From contig CAMZMU010000060.1 in the NCBI GenBank assembly GCA_947311845.1, forward strand, positions 4,553,860 to 4,617,859: a DNA stretch of 64,000 bases. The letters run 5' to 3'. Source of the DNA: Poa pratensis (taxonomy: Eukaryota; Streptophyta; Magnoliopsida; Poales; Poaceae). The position numbers and the translations under genes were made by a program. Shown here in pieces: positions 32,821 to 45,038 of the stretch. Below the pieces are notes generated by a model. The model searched no databases. It had not been told where the DNA came from and saw only the letters and a list, made by a program, of their open reading frames with translations. Within the stretch, counting starts at the first letter, position 1. Each line of letters opens with the position of its first letter.

Positions 32821-34355
32821 GCCATGAGAGCATAGCTCGACCTGCCCTAGATGAGATCCGTGTTGTTCACCTGTTCAAGGATGTTTTCCCAGAAGAATTG
32901 CCTGGTATGCCGCCAGACCGGGAAATTGAGTTCATAATTGAGCTTATCCCAGGAACCGCCCCTATATCCCAAAGACCTTATCGGATGAATCCGGAAGAGC
33001 TGGTTGAGTTGAAGAAGCAATTGGCAGATATGCTCAGCAAAGGACTTGTTCGCCCAAGCGCTTCACCTTGGGGATCACCCATTATTTTGTGGACAAGAGA
33101 GACGGTACCACACGCCTGTGTGTGGATTATCGCAAGCTGAATGACGTGACCATTAAAAATAAGTACCCTCTTCCCAAGATCGAGGATCTGTTCGATCAAA
33201 TGAACGGAGCCCGAGTCTTTTCAAGATCGATCTTCGGACAGGATACCATCAGTTGAAGATCCGAGAGACAGATATTCCCAAGACCGCCTTCACCACTCGT
33301 TACGGTTTGTTTGAATACACCGTGATGTCTTTTGGTCTGACCAATGCCCCAGCCTATTTCATGAATCTCATGAACAAGATTTTCATGGAGTACCTCGACA
33401 AGTTCGTGGTAGTTTTCCTTGATGACATCCTTATTTATTCCAAGACCGAAGAAGAGCATGCTGAACACCTGCGTCTAGTTTTGGAGACCTCCGAGAGCAC
33501 CAGCTGTATGCCAAGCTTAGCAAGTGTGAGTTTTGGCTCAGTGAAGTGGCATTTCTCGGACATGTTGTATCTGCCGGAGGAATTTCTGTTGACCCGAGAA
33601 GATCAAGCCATTTCGACTGGTTATCCCCAACCAATGTTTTTGAAATCCGAAGCTTTCTCGGACTTGCCGGTTATTACCGCAAGTTCGTTGAAGGATTTTC
33701 CAGTATAGCCAAACCTATGACCCAACTGTTGAAGAAGGACAAGAAATTTGAATGGACTCAGAAGTGTGAGGATAGTTTCCAAGAACTGAAGAAGAGACTA
33801 ACCTCAGCCCCAATCCTGATCATGCCAGACGTCACCCAGAGTTTCGACGTGTATTGCGATGCATCACGCCTCGGACTTGGTTGCGTTCTGATGCAAGAAG
33901 GCAAAGTTGTGTCGTATCTGTCCCGGCAGTTGCGACCGCATGAAGAGAATTACCCAACCCATGACTTGGAGTTAGCTGCTGTTGTTCTTGCTCTCAAAAC
34001 GTGGCGTCCCTATCTTGCGGGACATCGCTGCGAGGTCTATACAGATCACAAAAGCTTGAAGTATATTTTCACCCAGAAAGATCTGAACCTGCGACAGAGG
34101 AGATGGATGGAATTAATCAAGGATTATGATATTGGAATCCATTATCACCCTGGAAAGGCTAATGTAGTTGCCGATGCCCTTAGTCGCAAACCTTGCACCC
34201 TGAATGCCCTGATCCAAGCCGAACAGCCAGCCTTGTTCAAAGAGTTCCAAGATTTTGGACTAGAGCTTGTTAGCCATGGTTATCTCGCCAATTTAGAGTT
34301 AACCCCAACCCTGATGGATCAAATCAAAGAAGCCCAAAAGGTCATGAAAGCATAG
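32821..34355 (+). pseudogene. Element D: reverse transcriptase and RNase H
   Basis: RT starts near VFPEELPGMPPDREIEF and has [30 protein letters not shown], the FLDD catalytic box at 33415-33426 and [16 protein letters not shown]. RNase H shows [15 protein letters not shown] (33855 on), [25 protein letters not shown] and [10 protein letters not shown]. Shifts occur near 33090, 33220, 33490 and 33600; nearly all look like loss of one base from a run (TTTTT to TTTT, CCC to CC). The second half (33546-34355) is open for 269 codons. Confidence 0.92.
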
Positions 34356-35500
34356 GGAATTAGGAAGAAGATTTCCCTCGGCAAAGCACCCGGTTTTACC
34401 GAAGATGCTGAAGGAGTGCTGAAATTCAATGACCGTATCTGTGTGCCCAATGTCACGGAACTTAAGGAGTTAATCCTGAAGGAGGCCCATGAGACCCCTT
34501 ATTCAATCCACCCCGGCGGAACCAAAATGTACCAAGACCTTCGAGAAAGATTTTGGTGGCATGGAATGAAGCGAGAGATTGGTTCTTCGTAGCCAAGTGT
34601 GACATCTGCCAGCGAGTTAAGGCTGAACATCAGCGACCCGCTGGATTGCTTCAACCTTTGAAAATTCCCGAGTGGAAGTGGGATGAGATTGGAATGGATT
34701 TTATTACCGGACTTCCAAGATCCAACCGAGGCCATGATTCAATCTGGGTCATCGTTGATCGACTGACCAAGGTTGCCCATTTGTTCCTGTCAAGACCACT
34801 ATCGGAGCTCAGTTAGCAGACTGTATATTTCCAGAATAGTGAGCCTGCATGGTGTGCCTAAGAAGATTGTATCTGATAGAGGCACGCAATTCACCTCAAG
34901 ATTCTGGAAATCCCTTCATGAAGCCCTCGGAACCAAGTTAGCATTTAGCACAGCTTATCATCCCCAGACCGATGGCCAAACTGAGCGAGTGAACCAGATA
35001 TTGGAGGACATGCTTCGCGCATGTGTTCTATCCTATGGTTCCAAGTGGGAAGATTGTCTTCCGTTTGCAGAGTTCTCGTACAACAACAGTTATCAGTCAG
35101 TCTGCAAATGGCCCCTTTTGAAGCCCTTTACGGCAAGAAGTGTCGTACACCCCTGAATTGGTCCGATACCGGAGAAAGCAAATTGTTCGGACCAGATACC
35201 CTCCGTGAAGCTGAAGAGCAAGTTCAGCTTATTCGTGAACGCCTCAAAACTGCCCAATCCCGTCAGAAGAGTTACGCTGACACCAAGCGCCGTGATCTCA
35301 CTTTCAGTGTCGGAGATTATGTTTATCTCCGAGTGACACCCCTCAAGGGAATGCAGCGTTTCCATGTCAAAGGAAAATTAGCGCCAAGGTATATTGGACC
35401 CTTCAAGGTCATTGCTCGTCGAGGAGAAGTATCCTATCAGCTGGAATTGCCCCAGGAGTTAGGAGATTATCATGATGTCTTCCACATTTCCTTGCTCCGG
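34356..35500 (+). pseudogene. Element D: integrase
   Basis: The zinc-binding H2C2 region spans about 34488-34612 ([10 protein letters not shown] ... [13 protein letters not shown]). The catalytic core has [13 protein letters not shown] (first Asp near 34697), IVSDRGTQFTSRFW (second Asp near 34876) and HPQTDGQTERVNQILED (Glu near 34985). The C-terminal domain reads YVYLRVTPLKGMQRFHVKGKL. Shifts near 34590, 34790 and 35100. Confidence 0.9.
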
Positions 35501-35776
35501 AAGTGTCTTGAAGTTCCTGACCAGCCTGATGTTTTCAAAAACATCGACCACCTCTCCATCGACCTGAACCAAGACCTGACTTATCGTGAGAGACCCCTCA
35601 AAATTCTCGAAGAAGATGTTCGTGTTACCCGAAGACGTGCGATCAAGTTTTACAAAGTCCAGTGGACTAACCACTCTGAAGAAGAAGCAACTTGGGAACG
35701 CGAAGATTATCTTCGAAGCGAATTCCAGACCTCTTTAGTACCAAGCCTAGCAAATCTCGGGACGAGATTTATTTAA
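35500..35776 (+). CDS. Element D: chromodomain at the integrase C-terminus
   Basis: This is the end of the polyprotein, with the chromodomain-like segment FYKVQWTNHSEEEATWERED at about 35648-35707. It places D in the chromovirus clade with E. The stop codon is next to the polypurine tract. It is in frame with the preceding 35021-35776 segment. Confidence 0.88.
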
Positions 35777-35788
35777 GGGGGGAAGGAT
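35774..35788 (+). other. Element D polypurine tract
   Basis: TTAAGGGGGGAAGGA touches the 3' LTR start TGTAACATCCC. Confidence 0.88.
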
Positions 35789-38700
35789 TGTAACATCCCA
35801 AAAATATTATCAGTATTATTATTCCAAAAATGAGAGCCAACAAAAACTTTTGTTGATTTTATGTGTTGTTTGTCAATTGGCTTGTGGTAATTAATTCTTG
35901 TTGCTTGTGTTATTTCTTCTTGCTAATTGTGTTGCTTGCTCAAAAAAAAATAGGAAGAAAAGAAAAGAAATAAAATAACAAGTAAAGCAAGAAATGATAA
36001 AAGTGACAAATAAGAAACTCAATAATGTTCCAAACAAAATTCAGAGGAATGGTATATGAAACCTCTCATTTACATCCTTATCACTTATCTCTTCCAAATA
36101 ATATTTTACACCTATTTTAAAATTCAAAAGTAAAAACAATTAAAATAAAACAAAATGCAATAATTAAAACCCTATGAAAGAAAATGATTCAAAACATTTT
36201 ATTTTGAAATGCCAAATTTTGTGGAGCTACTACATGCTATCTGGAAGCCTCACAAATATTTGTGAATTTTTCTAAAATGTTTAAGTACCTCAAATAAATT
36301 CCAGAAATGCTGCTGGAATTGAAAAGAAGAAAAAGAAACAGAGAAGGACCTAGTTGTGAATAGAGAAAAGTATCCAGGGGCGTTCTGCAAGAACGTCGTC
36401 GTCCACCTCTCTCCCTCGCCCCGACGCGTCGCCGTGTCGCCGTGACCGTTCCCCGCCGTTTCCGCGCTCCCCAGGCCCCCCTGGCCGCGCTCTCCCTAGT
36501 TCCCGTGCCTCTGGAGCCGCGGCGCCGCAGAGGAGAGCACTTACGCCCTCCCTCGCCTCGAATCCACCCCAGCGTCGCCGTGGCGAGCTCGCCTTCGCCG
36601 ACCCAAATTAGCACAGCTCACTGCACCTCGACACGCACCGCTCGAGCCAAAGCTTCTAGAACGTGTCCGGACCCCGGTGAACGCCTAGTCTCCACGTCCC
36701 TCGTACCGCCGCGTCGGATTGGAGGAGAAATATCTCCGCCGTGTGCCGTGGACGTCGCCGCTGCACTCCGTCCACGATACGCCGCCCCCGCGCTATTTAA
36801 ACCACCCCGAGCCTCTCTGGAAACCCCACGCCACTCTCTCGACCTCTCCCTCTCTCCAATTTCACCAGGGCACCGCCAGGAGGGCGTCCTCGCTGCCGCC
36901 ACTGCCGTCGTCGAGGTCGGACATGGCCGCGACGCCACACCCTCCCATTCTCTCATCTCTGGCCCCTACTCTCTTCCTTATGAACACCGCACTCACCCGA
37001 GCCATTTTCCCCTCTGTTTCGTGCACAGACGCGCCCGCAGGAGCTCGCCGGAGTTGCTGTCCGTGGCCGTGGAAGATCGGCACCTCGCCGCCGACGAACC
37101 AGCCTCCCCAGCAAGTGCAACTCGCACCACGAGCTTCCCCAAGCTGCCGCCGTCGATCTGCATCATCACCGCGACCTCCCGAGCCCTCTAGGTGAGCCAA
37201 CCATCCACCTCACCGTCGCCGGAGCCACGGCGCCGCCCAGAAATGGTCGTCGCCGATGGACTCGAACGTGGGCCGTTGGATCTTGATCCAACGGCAGCGT
37301 ACCCCTTCGTTTAGATGTTAGGCTGACACGCTGGCCCCACCCATCAGCGTTTTATTAATTGCCACGCGCGCACTGTGTCGCTGACGTGTAGGTCCCACTG
37401 GTCAGAAATCTGAACATTATCCATAACTCGAAATTCTGTTATTAAATCGAAATACTGAAAAACAGTACTGGACCTAACTTCAAAATTCAATATCTCAAGA
37501 TTTAGGAATCCAAATAAATCAAACTCAATTGTTTTGGAAATCTTATGAAATTGGTTAACCAACCCAATTGGTCTCATGTCATTTAATTAAATAGTTAAAA
37601 AGTATTATTTAAAATACTACAGAAGGTTTAAAATATAAACTTGTTTGTTTCTGATACTCTGTTAGTCCAAATAATTCCAAACCAATATTGTTAGCTTAGT
37701 AATGCCTAGTATTAGCTTCCCTAATTTTGGTAGAATTATTTGTGCAGTAGGATTTGTTTAGTTTAAAGTAGAAGTTTAAACACCCTTCTGCACTCAAACA
37801 TTTAAATATGTTAATTGGTTAACCCAAATGAATTAGGACCAATTTTATTAGGTCACATTTAGTCATGTTTAGTCACCCCTAAAAGGATTTAATTTTTAAA
37901 GCCATAGAATTTAAATGGTAGCCAAAACTTGGTTATTAAGATTCTGGATTCAAACAAATGTGTAGGGAGTTTAGTAACTCCAATTGAACCAAATAAAATT
38001 GTGTTGTCTTCTACACATCAGTAGCTTTCCATAGAATTTTAGTTTGTATTTTTGTGACCAACAGAACTCAAGTTATTGAATTAAACATGTTCCACAAGTT
38101 TCTGCCATAATTTTTTAACATAAATAAATGATGTTTAATTCAATTATTTTGAAACCAAATTGTGTGGTTTGATGTGTGCAGTAGCTATTTGTGATGTTTA
38201 TGGTTGTTATGTTGAGATGATTGCTTGTATAGCTTAGTGATTGTTTGCATTGTTTGTTTATTAATTAGACGAGAACGTTGTCGGATATACCGAAGAAGGA
38301 GAGTTTGCAGAAATTGAAGAACAAGAGCAAGGTCACTTTGCCGAGCAAGGCAAGCTATTCTCTGAGCTTGCACTACAAACATATGCATCTACTTTCATAA
38401 CATGTTTTACTCTCAAGGCAAGATTTATAAAACCCATTTCAAAAGTATATGGAAATTATTTTGCCACCTATGTAGAAATATAAGATAGTTATATCAAATT
38501 ATAGGATGGGAAAAACAAATATGTTTTATTCAAAACTCCTTTGCAATTACTTGTGAGATTATGAAATGCCGAGATGTCGGTGTTGGAATGGAGAAGTGGA
38601 AAAATGGTGATGTTTATGAAAAATGCACAGTGTGTCCTTGTACTTACGTCAACCATCCGATACCCTGTGCGACCACATCTACCACATATGGGAAAAGGCG

Positions 38701-39797
38701 TAGTCATGTAGTTTGCTCTTATTAGTATGGGATACCTCATCGACGGAGATGACTCCGTTATGCATGAGGGGATGGTCCGAGGACCTACCCCTGACCCGGG
38801 TCCTCACACAAGTTGGTGGGGAGGATAGAAGGTTCCACCATAAACCGCCGGACAAAACTATGAGTCCTCACACTTAGGGTTTCTGACGGGAAACTGGACT
38901 AGGTGTCGATGGAAAGTGTCATATGGGAAGGATCCTATACTAGCATGAGCAAATAAGAGGCTATGGCCGGCGGCTTACTTCGCATACACCTGGTATGGCG
39001 AGACGTGGCAGACACGATGAGTTGCCGGATGGATGTGGGCTAAAAGCGTGCTACCTCTGCAGAGTGTTAAAACTATTCGAATAGCCGAGTCCTCGGATAT
39101 GGACAGTTGGGAGGCCCTACTTTGACCATGTGCAAGTTTTTGAAAGACTTTGAGTTTTAAAAAGAAAATGAAGTGGAGAATGTTCCTTACACCTATACCA
39201 ACGGATCGGTATGAGGTGGATGGAGGAAGTGGACCATGACGGGCTGTGGTCGAGAAAAGGAGGAGTTTTGGAGAAACAGATAAAATGATGGTTTCTTTAA
39301 AAGTGGTTATAAAACTCTTCTTACCTTTTTCAATAAAGATATAGAGATGTTTAAAATAAATAAAAGCTGTCCATTAAGTTAAAACTACTGCATACTCATG
39401 TTGGGGTAGTTTTCGAGTACATTCAAATGTACTCATATTGGTTTCGTCCCTGGCTATTGTCCTAGCCAGACTACGAGGAGGAGCACTACGCCGAGCAGGA
39501 GTATGGCGACTTCTACGCCAACTAAGGATCTCCACAAGTCAGCTGCCTGTCGGGTTGTCATCGTTACAGTATGATGTCTACTACGCCGTAGCTTCCGCTG
39601 ATATTTTGGTTTGGCCCATGAAGGCACCTATGTAAGACTTGGTCTAAATGACCATTTATGTAAGACTTTTAATTCGGTATTGAAATGGATGTAAACTTTG
39701 GTATCCAATTCGGATTATGTGCAACGACAGACTGATCACGGGATCGTTGTGTTAAGCATAATCGGGTATTTCGGACAGCTAGTCCGGGGTCCCCACA
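35789..39797 (+). repeat. Element D 3' LTR
   Basis: This 4009-base copy of the LTR carries the same TATA-like box (36794), donor (37192), inverted repeat (37272-37295), exon 2 (38269-38349) and exon 3 (39470-39525). It is followed by TSD AAAAT. Confidence 0.95.
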
Positions 39798-39802
39798 AAA
39801 AT

Positions 39803-40324
39803 ACTCTTACTTATGAGAGTCCTACTTTATTTCTGAATTCTCCTATTCACACCATAGAGGAGAAGCTTTTATATGTTAAAAAGTACTTATGTGGGCTGAA
39901 ATTATCTTACACTAATAACCATTTCACCCATGACCATCATGTCTATGGTGCTTCTTGCAATTATTTTGAGAGAGGAAAACATGCTAATATCTTACATGAT
40001 AGTTTTAATAATCCTCTATATGTTCCTATGTTTGCAAAGTTGCACCAACCTAAAAGTTCCTTTGTCAAATTTGTTTCCACTACTTGTAACTATTATGAGA
40101 GGGGAAAATATGGTTCTAGACATTTCAATATTATTACGTTTCCTCTCTTTAAGTTCAAGGTCTTGAAATTGCTCTTGTTTTATCTTCCTATGCTACTTAC
40201 TTTTTGTTTCAATGATTTATTTTCTTACAAGATTCCAATGCATAGGAAGAGAGTTAGACTTAAAAGTAAATTGTTTAATATTATGTGGTGTGTTCCTTAT
40301 GCTTCAATTTCCTATTCGGTTTGA
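39803..40324 (+). pseudogene. Element C: second part of the unknown ORF (repeated ERGK motif, hydrophobic segment)
   Basis: The frame continues across the D insertion from the DNA ending at 25849 when one TSD copy is dropped (a shift lies a little upstream, near 25795). It has two related motifs, SCNYFERGKHANILH and TCNYYERGKYGSRHF. A Leu/Phe-rich stretch of about 25 residues follows (LLLFYLPMLLTFCFNDLF), then a basic end (HRKRVRLKSK). Element A keeps the same elements. The hydrophobic stretch could span a membrane. Family unknown. Confidence 0.65.
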
Positions 40325-43300
40325 GCACACCTTTATATCTTTACAACATGTAAAATAACTTTACTTATTGTTTTCTAATTGCTAGTTTAAGATTTTCATT
40401 TTATATAAAAATTTGGGAAAGTAAATGAGAAGGATGAGTAATGGAGAAGTTGGGGTCGACCTTGAACATTGTTGTTCATGCCAATGGAACCGTTGCAAAG
40501 TCTCTATCATTAAAACTTTTTCCAAAGCTAAAACCAAATAAAAAGAGTATTTATGGCAAGAATAACCACTTTTGAGAGGTAGGATTAAACAATAGTGATT
40601 TGCTGTCCAGAAAACAGACTCCTAAGCTTCACTGCGAAAAATGTATAAAATCACGAAAAAGGAATTTCGACCTGAAATTTTACGGCAGCAATCTTCAGTT
40701 ATTAATACACATTTCATTAGTTCAAAATCTTCTGATTTGAGCAACGTAAGTGCCTCTGAAAATTCACTCTTTACGGGCTGTCCAGTTTTTGACAGATTCT
40801 GTCTTTATTTTGCATTACTCTCATTACTTGTGTTTTGTGTAGTTCTTTTGATCAAAGAGCAATACACAACCATAGTAACAGTAGTTAATGTTTAGAATCA
40901 ACTCATGATATGTCTTTGCTGTACCTATGTGGATTTAATTTATGGAGACACTAACCCCTCTAATCAAGTTTTATGATGAGTTTTGTGTAAAGAAATTTTC
41001 AAGTGGAAGAGTTGAGGGTGATGAACAATGATCAAGAGGGACAAACACTCAAGCTTGGGGATGTTACCCCTAGGCTCAATCTACATATATCAGATAAGTA
41101 CAAGAATTTAAGCTTGGGGATGCCAAGCCACCTCACTCCAACCATCTTGATACTAGGTAAGTAAGCCTATTTATATGGCTATAAAGAAAGCGCTTTACGG
41201 GAGGCAACCCGGTAGTTTTTATTTTTGATTTTCTTTGTGTCCTCTTGCTGTCACAAGAGACTTTGTTTATAGTTTTGTTTCTGTAATTTTTAATAAAGTG
41301 CCAAGTTTTACCCATTTTGGTTTGAAAAAGTTGCTTATAGCATTCGGAGATATTATTCCAGCACGAGTCTGTGCACGGTTTGATTTTTAATTCCTATTCT
41401 GTAACTCCGAATGAGCTGATATTTAAACTGTAGAAGAAACTTTTCATCCTCTATATGCATGAATTTTTTCAGAATTTTTAGACAAATTGAAGTAGGGTGG
41501 AAAAATACGTTTTGTTGTTACTATTTTTCTGGACAGATTCTGTCCCATTTTGTTTGATGCATGCTTAGAACTTTTAGCTTGAATCTTTCAGATCCAAATG
41601 AGTTTATGAGTAGGCATACAACATAATACACTTACTGGACATTCATATAATTTTTGTTTAAGGATTATATGCAGCAAGAAACCTATTTGTTTATCACTAC
41701 TAATGTCACCCCACAGAAAAGAAATGGGAGAAACGGTGTTTTGAAGTTTTTTCACAGGGATTAGAGGAGATGCACCAAGAGTCATCTAAGAATGGTGAAA
41801 ACCATAAGCTTGGGGATGTGAAGACAACCCACTGGACCAACACACTCTCGGTTTGCACACGTCTAACTTCTGTTTTTCGATCAATGCAATTTATCGTATA
41901 AACTTGGAGCGTCTTTTTATCATTTATATATGAGAGAGCTACTGGAAATATGGGTTGAAATATGTTGGATTCCATTATAAGATTGGGAAAAGGGATGTTT
42001 GAGTTGATTTTAAAAGATACTTATAGTTGCATGATTCATGAGCTTGTTAATGAGTAATAACCTGCAAGTGTTTTATCAAGAGCTATCTTTTATTCATGTT
42101 TTGATGCTGAATGTTACTTTACTTTGTTTAACATGAATTAGTTAGTTCTATGGACGCTCATGCATGCTTTTAGATGGTCAACTTTCTCCCTCTTGCTAGC
42201 CCAAAAATTCCAACAAGTAAAAACTTGTTTCCAACACCTTCAACCAAAGTTTTTCCAGTGAGTCCACCATATCTACCTATTAGCTTTATGCTATTCCGAG
42301 TATGTTTACCATGTTATTTTGTATCATTTATACCTCTGAATTAAAATGCTTATGTTGTTGATTGTTATGGGAAAAGTTGGTTATATAGCTCTCACGAACT
42401 TGATGCACACTTTACTTTTATTGCACTTAATGAACATGACCCATTGTGATTAAAATTATGATGTTATGAGCTTGACAAATGTCTTTGGTTGAGAGTTAGC
42501 AGAAATGTGCTGTCACATGGAACGCTTTCAACATTGCACTTCATTATATCTAGTTGATGTCATGCACTTTTGTTTATGGATGCTTATCATGGTGAAATAA
42601 AAGTGGAAATGGAGTAGGTTTAAATGAGTTTGTATAATGGTTAGAGAGACGCCTGGGCCGCTAATCTGAGCCATGCATCATTCATGGTGGAAATTTACTT
42701 ACATGCTATGGTGAACCGTCTGTGATACACCTTACAATAAAAAGCTATCCAATGGTAAATAAAAAAGGGTGTTGAGATTGTTCATTATGTTTGTTTGTCT
42801 TGTCATTTTGATATGGGCTTGTTCCATATCCTGGGACAAGTGGTACCCCAGTTGACGCTCTTGATGATACTATTTTACTTACAATGATATTTAAATTGAA
42901 CTTGCTTTGTTTCCCGAGTTGAGTAGCACATGGTGTAGGTACTCGTATTCAAGGGGCATGAGATTTTCAACCCATACTTTGTCAAGCACATTACTCGTAT
43001 TTGCTTTCACTTTAAACTTAATCATTCAAGATGCTATGATAGGGGCAATGAGAGCTTGACACCAAGGAATACCACATTACAATCATTAACTTAAGTAGAA
43101 ACATTTGGAAGTTAGATGAACTTATTGCATGCTTTACCTCTGCTCAAATATCTTTCCAAAGTGTCCACCTTATATATTCAGATTTCCATCTACACTCTAT
43201 GACCATTATAGGATGTTCTTACTTATCATTATGCATACTTGAAGTCCATAGTACTTTTTCATTTATGTTACACTTTGTGAATTATCATTGAACATTCTTA

Positions 43301-43489
43301 CATTGAATATTTGATATCGCTTCATAAACTATCTTACATATTGTTACATCTTATTAAGAATGAACCATTTGGCTCTATGTAGCAATAGTAATCATATTTG
43401 ATATCCATTGATAATATTGAAATGCAAAGTCCATGTTAGTTTTATCACCTTCATACTCGAGGACGAGCATGGGTTAAGTTTAGGGATGC
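40325..43489. other. Element C: noncoding 3' region with repeated polypurine-like motifs
   Basis: About 3.2 kb without a credible gene. The motif AAGCTTGGGGATG occurs at 41051, 41110 and 41806, and a variant (AAGTTTAGGGATG, 43476-43488) touches the 3' LTR as its polypurine tract. Pieces of the type GGACAGATTCTGTC recur near 40620-40800 and 41530. The layout matches the 3' region of element A. Confidence 0.7.
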
Positions 43490-45033
43490 TGATGCATGTA
43501 AAATGCATACATGAACTTTGCATTATTTTACATATATTTCAATCATATTTGCATCATATAAGGGTTATATCAATGTTTTATAATGATTTTGGGAATATTT
43601 CATAGTTTTCCCATTTATTAGGAATTAACCCTGCAGAACCAGAAAACCCCTTTTTCCATGTTTTTGACTTTCAGGGACCAAACGACGTCCAAATGACCTA
43701 GGATTTTACGGGGCCCAATATTTGAAAATAAAAGACGTACCAGCCAAGAATCCGTGAAAAAGGAAGTCCGAGGAGGAAAAGGGATAGGCCCACGCGGCCA
43801 GGTACAATGGCCGTGTGGGACCACCTCTTTTAATCCTCGTGCCTCCGATGCCGTCCGTTTTCGTCTCCGTGGCTTCGTCTTGACCTAAAAACGTCTATAA
43901 AAATAGTCCACCGAGGAGTTTCATGGGGAGGCGGCGGAGAAACACAAAACCAAGAAACAGAGACAGAAGGCTGCCGCCGGAGAAGATCGGAGGGGGGGGG
44001 AAAACGCCACTAGAACCACCTCCGGAAGGCTCCTCCATCCCCCTCCAGAGTCTCCATCAACACCACCGTCAAGACCAGCACCATCTCCATCACCATCTTC
44101 GTGATCCACTTCATCCCCTCGTAGTTTGACAGTTGCTATACCCTAGATACTTGTCTTGTGCTACTATTCATGTTTGTGATTGAGTACTTGCAATTATTTG
44201 GTGGTGAAGTTATATTTTCAGATTGTGTTGTACCACTTATACCATTGAATCATATCATGTCTTGGCGTTGTGAGTAGTTCCCGTATGTTCCTGAGGGCAT
44301 AGGATGAATTGGCAATGATTTATATATGACATGTGTTGGTATTTTGTCTAGTTTTTATCTTTGATGCAATTCTATGATGGTGTTGTGCGAACGTCGACTG
44401 CACCTCACTTCACCTTTATGGGCTCATAGGAGAACACACTAGTGTAATGAATTGAGGGAGACTTGGGAGGACACGTAAACCCTTGACCGAGTCATGAAGT
44501 TACATTAGGAGGGGATTTATATCGGGGACCTTAGAGTGTAATGCTATGGTGGGACTTTATGTCTTAATAACTCTTGTGCAGTCATTTACTTGGCCATGAG
44601 ATCCATCATAAGGGGTTTAGATTATTTATTTAGCTACACCTAATTATGGCTCCGTCCAAAGAAGATTAAAACTTGACAAAATGCTGCCTTGTTGTTCTAG
44701 AAATATCTATGCCATGAAATCCAGGTAGCCCTTGGGAACGTTCTCCACTCATAAGAAACACACCACTCAAGCTTGTCCTCCTGCTGCATAGAGGATTGGC
44801 TTTCTCTCTCTTTGAGAGCTTTCACTCATCATATTTTATTTTCAGCTTTGCATCTATACAACCAAAAAAACCAAAAACATTTGCATCATTTTACTTTGTC
44901 TAGTGCATAGATAATAAGAGAAGTGACACTCTTATTTGAGAGGATAAAAACTTATACCTTCTACTCCTCGTGGGATCGATACTAATACTTACACATTGAA
45001 GATTTCAACGATCCCCTATACTTGTGGGTATCA
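43490..45033 (+). repeat. Element C 3' LTR
   Basis: This is the 1544-base partner of 23264-24809, with few differences. The TATA box is at 43896-43905. It is followed by TSD CCGCC. Confidence 0.95.
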
Positions 45034-45038
45034 CCGCC

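Larger units (their letters stand above)
25850..39797 (+). mobile_element. Element D: Tekay/Del-type chromovirus with 4 kb LTRs
   Basis: LTRs are 25850-29817 and 35789-39797 and the TSD is AAAAT (25845-25849 and 39798-39802). Inside are a tRNA-Met primer site, an extra ORF, gag with a zinc knuckle, protease, RT, RNase H, integrase, a chromodomain and a polypurine tract. All enzyme motifs are present, but the polyprotein is broken by about a dozen small shifts, mostly single-base losses in runs. It is the innermost and one of the youngest insertions. Confidence 0.96.
23264..45033 (+). mobile_element. Element C: Athila-like LTR retrotransposon without gag/pol, split by D
   Basis: LTRs at 23264-24809 and 43490-45033 are very similar, and the TSD is CCGCC (23259-23263 and 45034-45038). 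Own internal DNA is 24810-25849 and 39803-43489, about 4.7 kb. It has a tRNA-Asp-type primer site but no protease, RT or integrase. The only coding region is the acidic/hydrophobic ORF shared with element A. The LTR second half is closely alike to that of F, which does encode gag and protease, so F-like elements may supply its enzymes. Confidence 0.95.

Noticed and set aside
36442..37191. 249-codon frame in the D 3' LTR
   Set aside because: It begins upstream of the TATA-like box, and the same stretch is broken in the 5' LTR. Only its last part can belong to the possible spliced leader.
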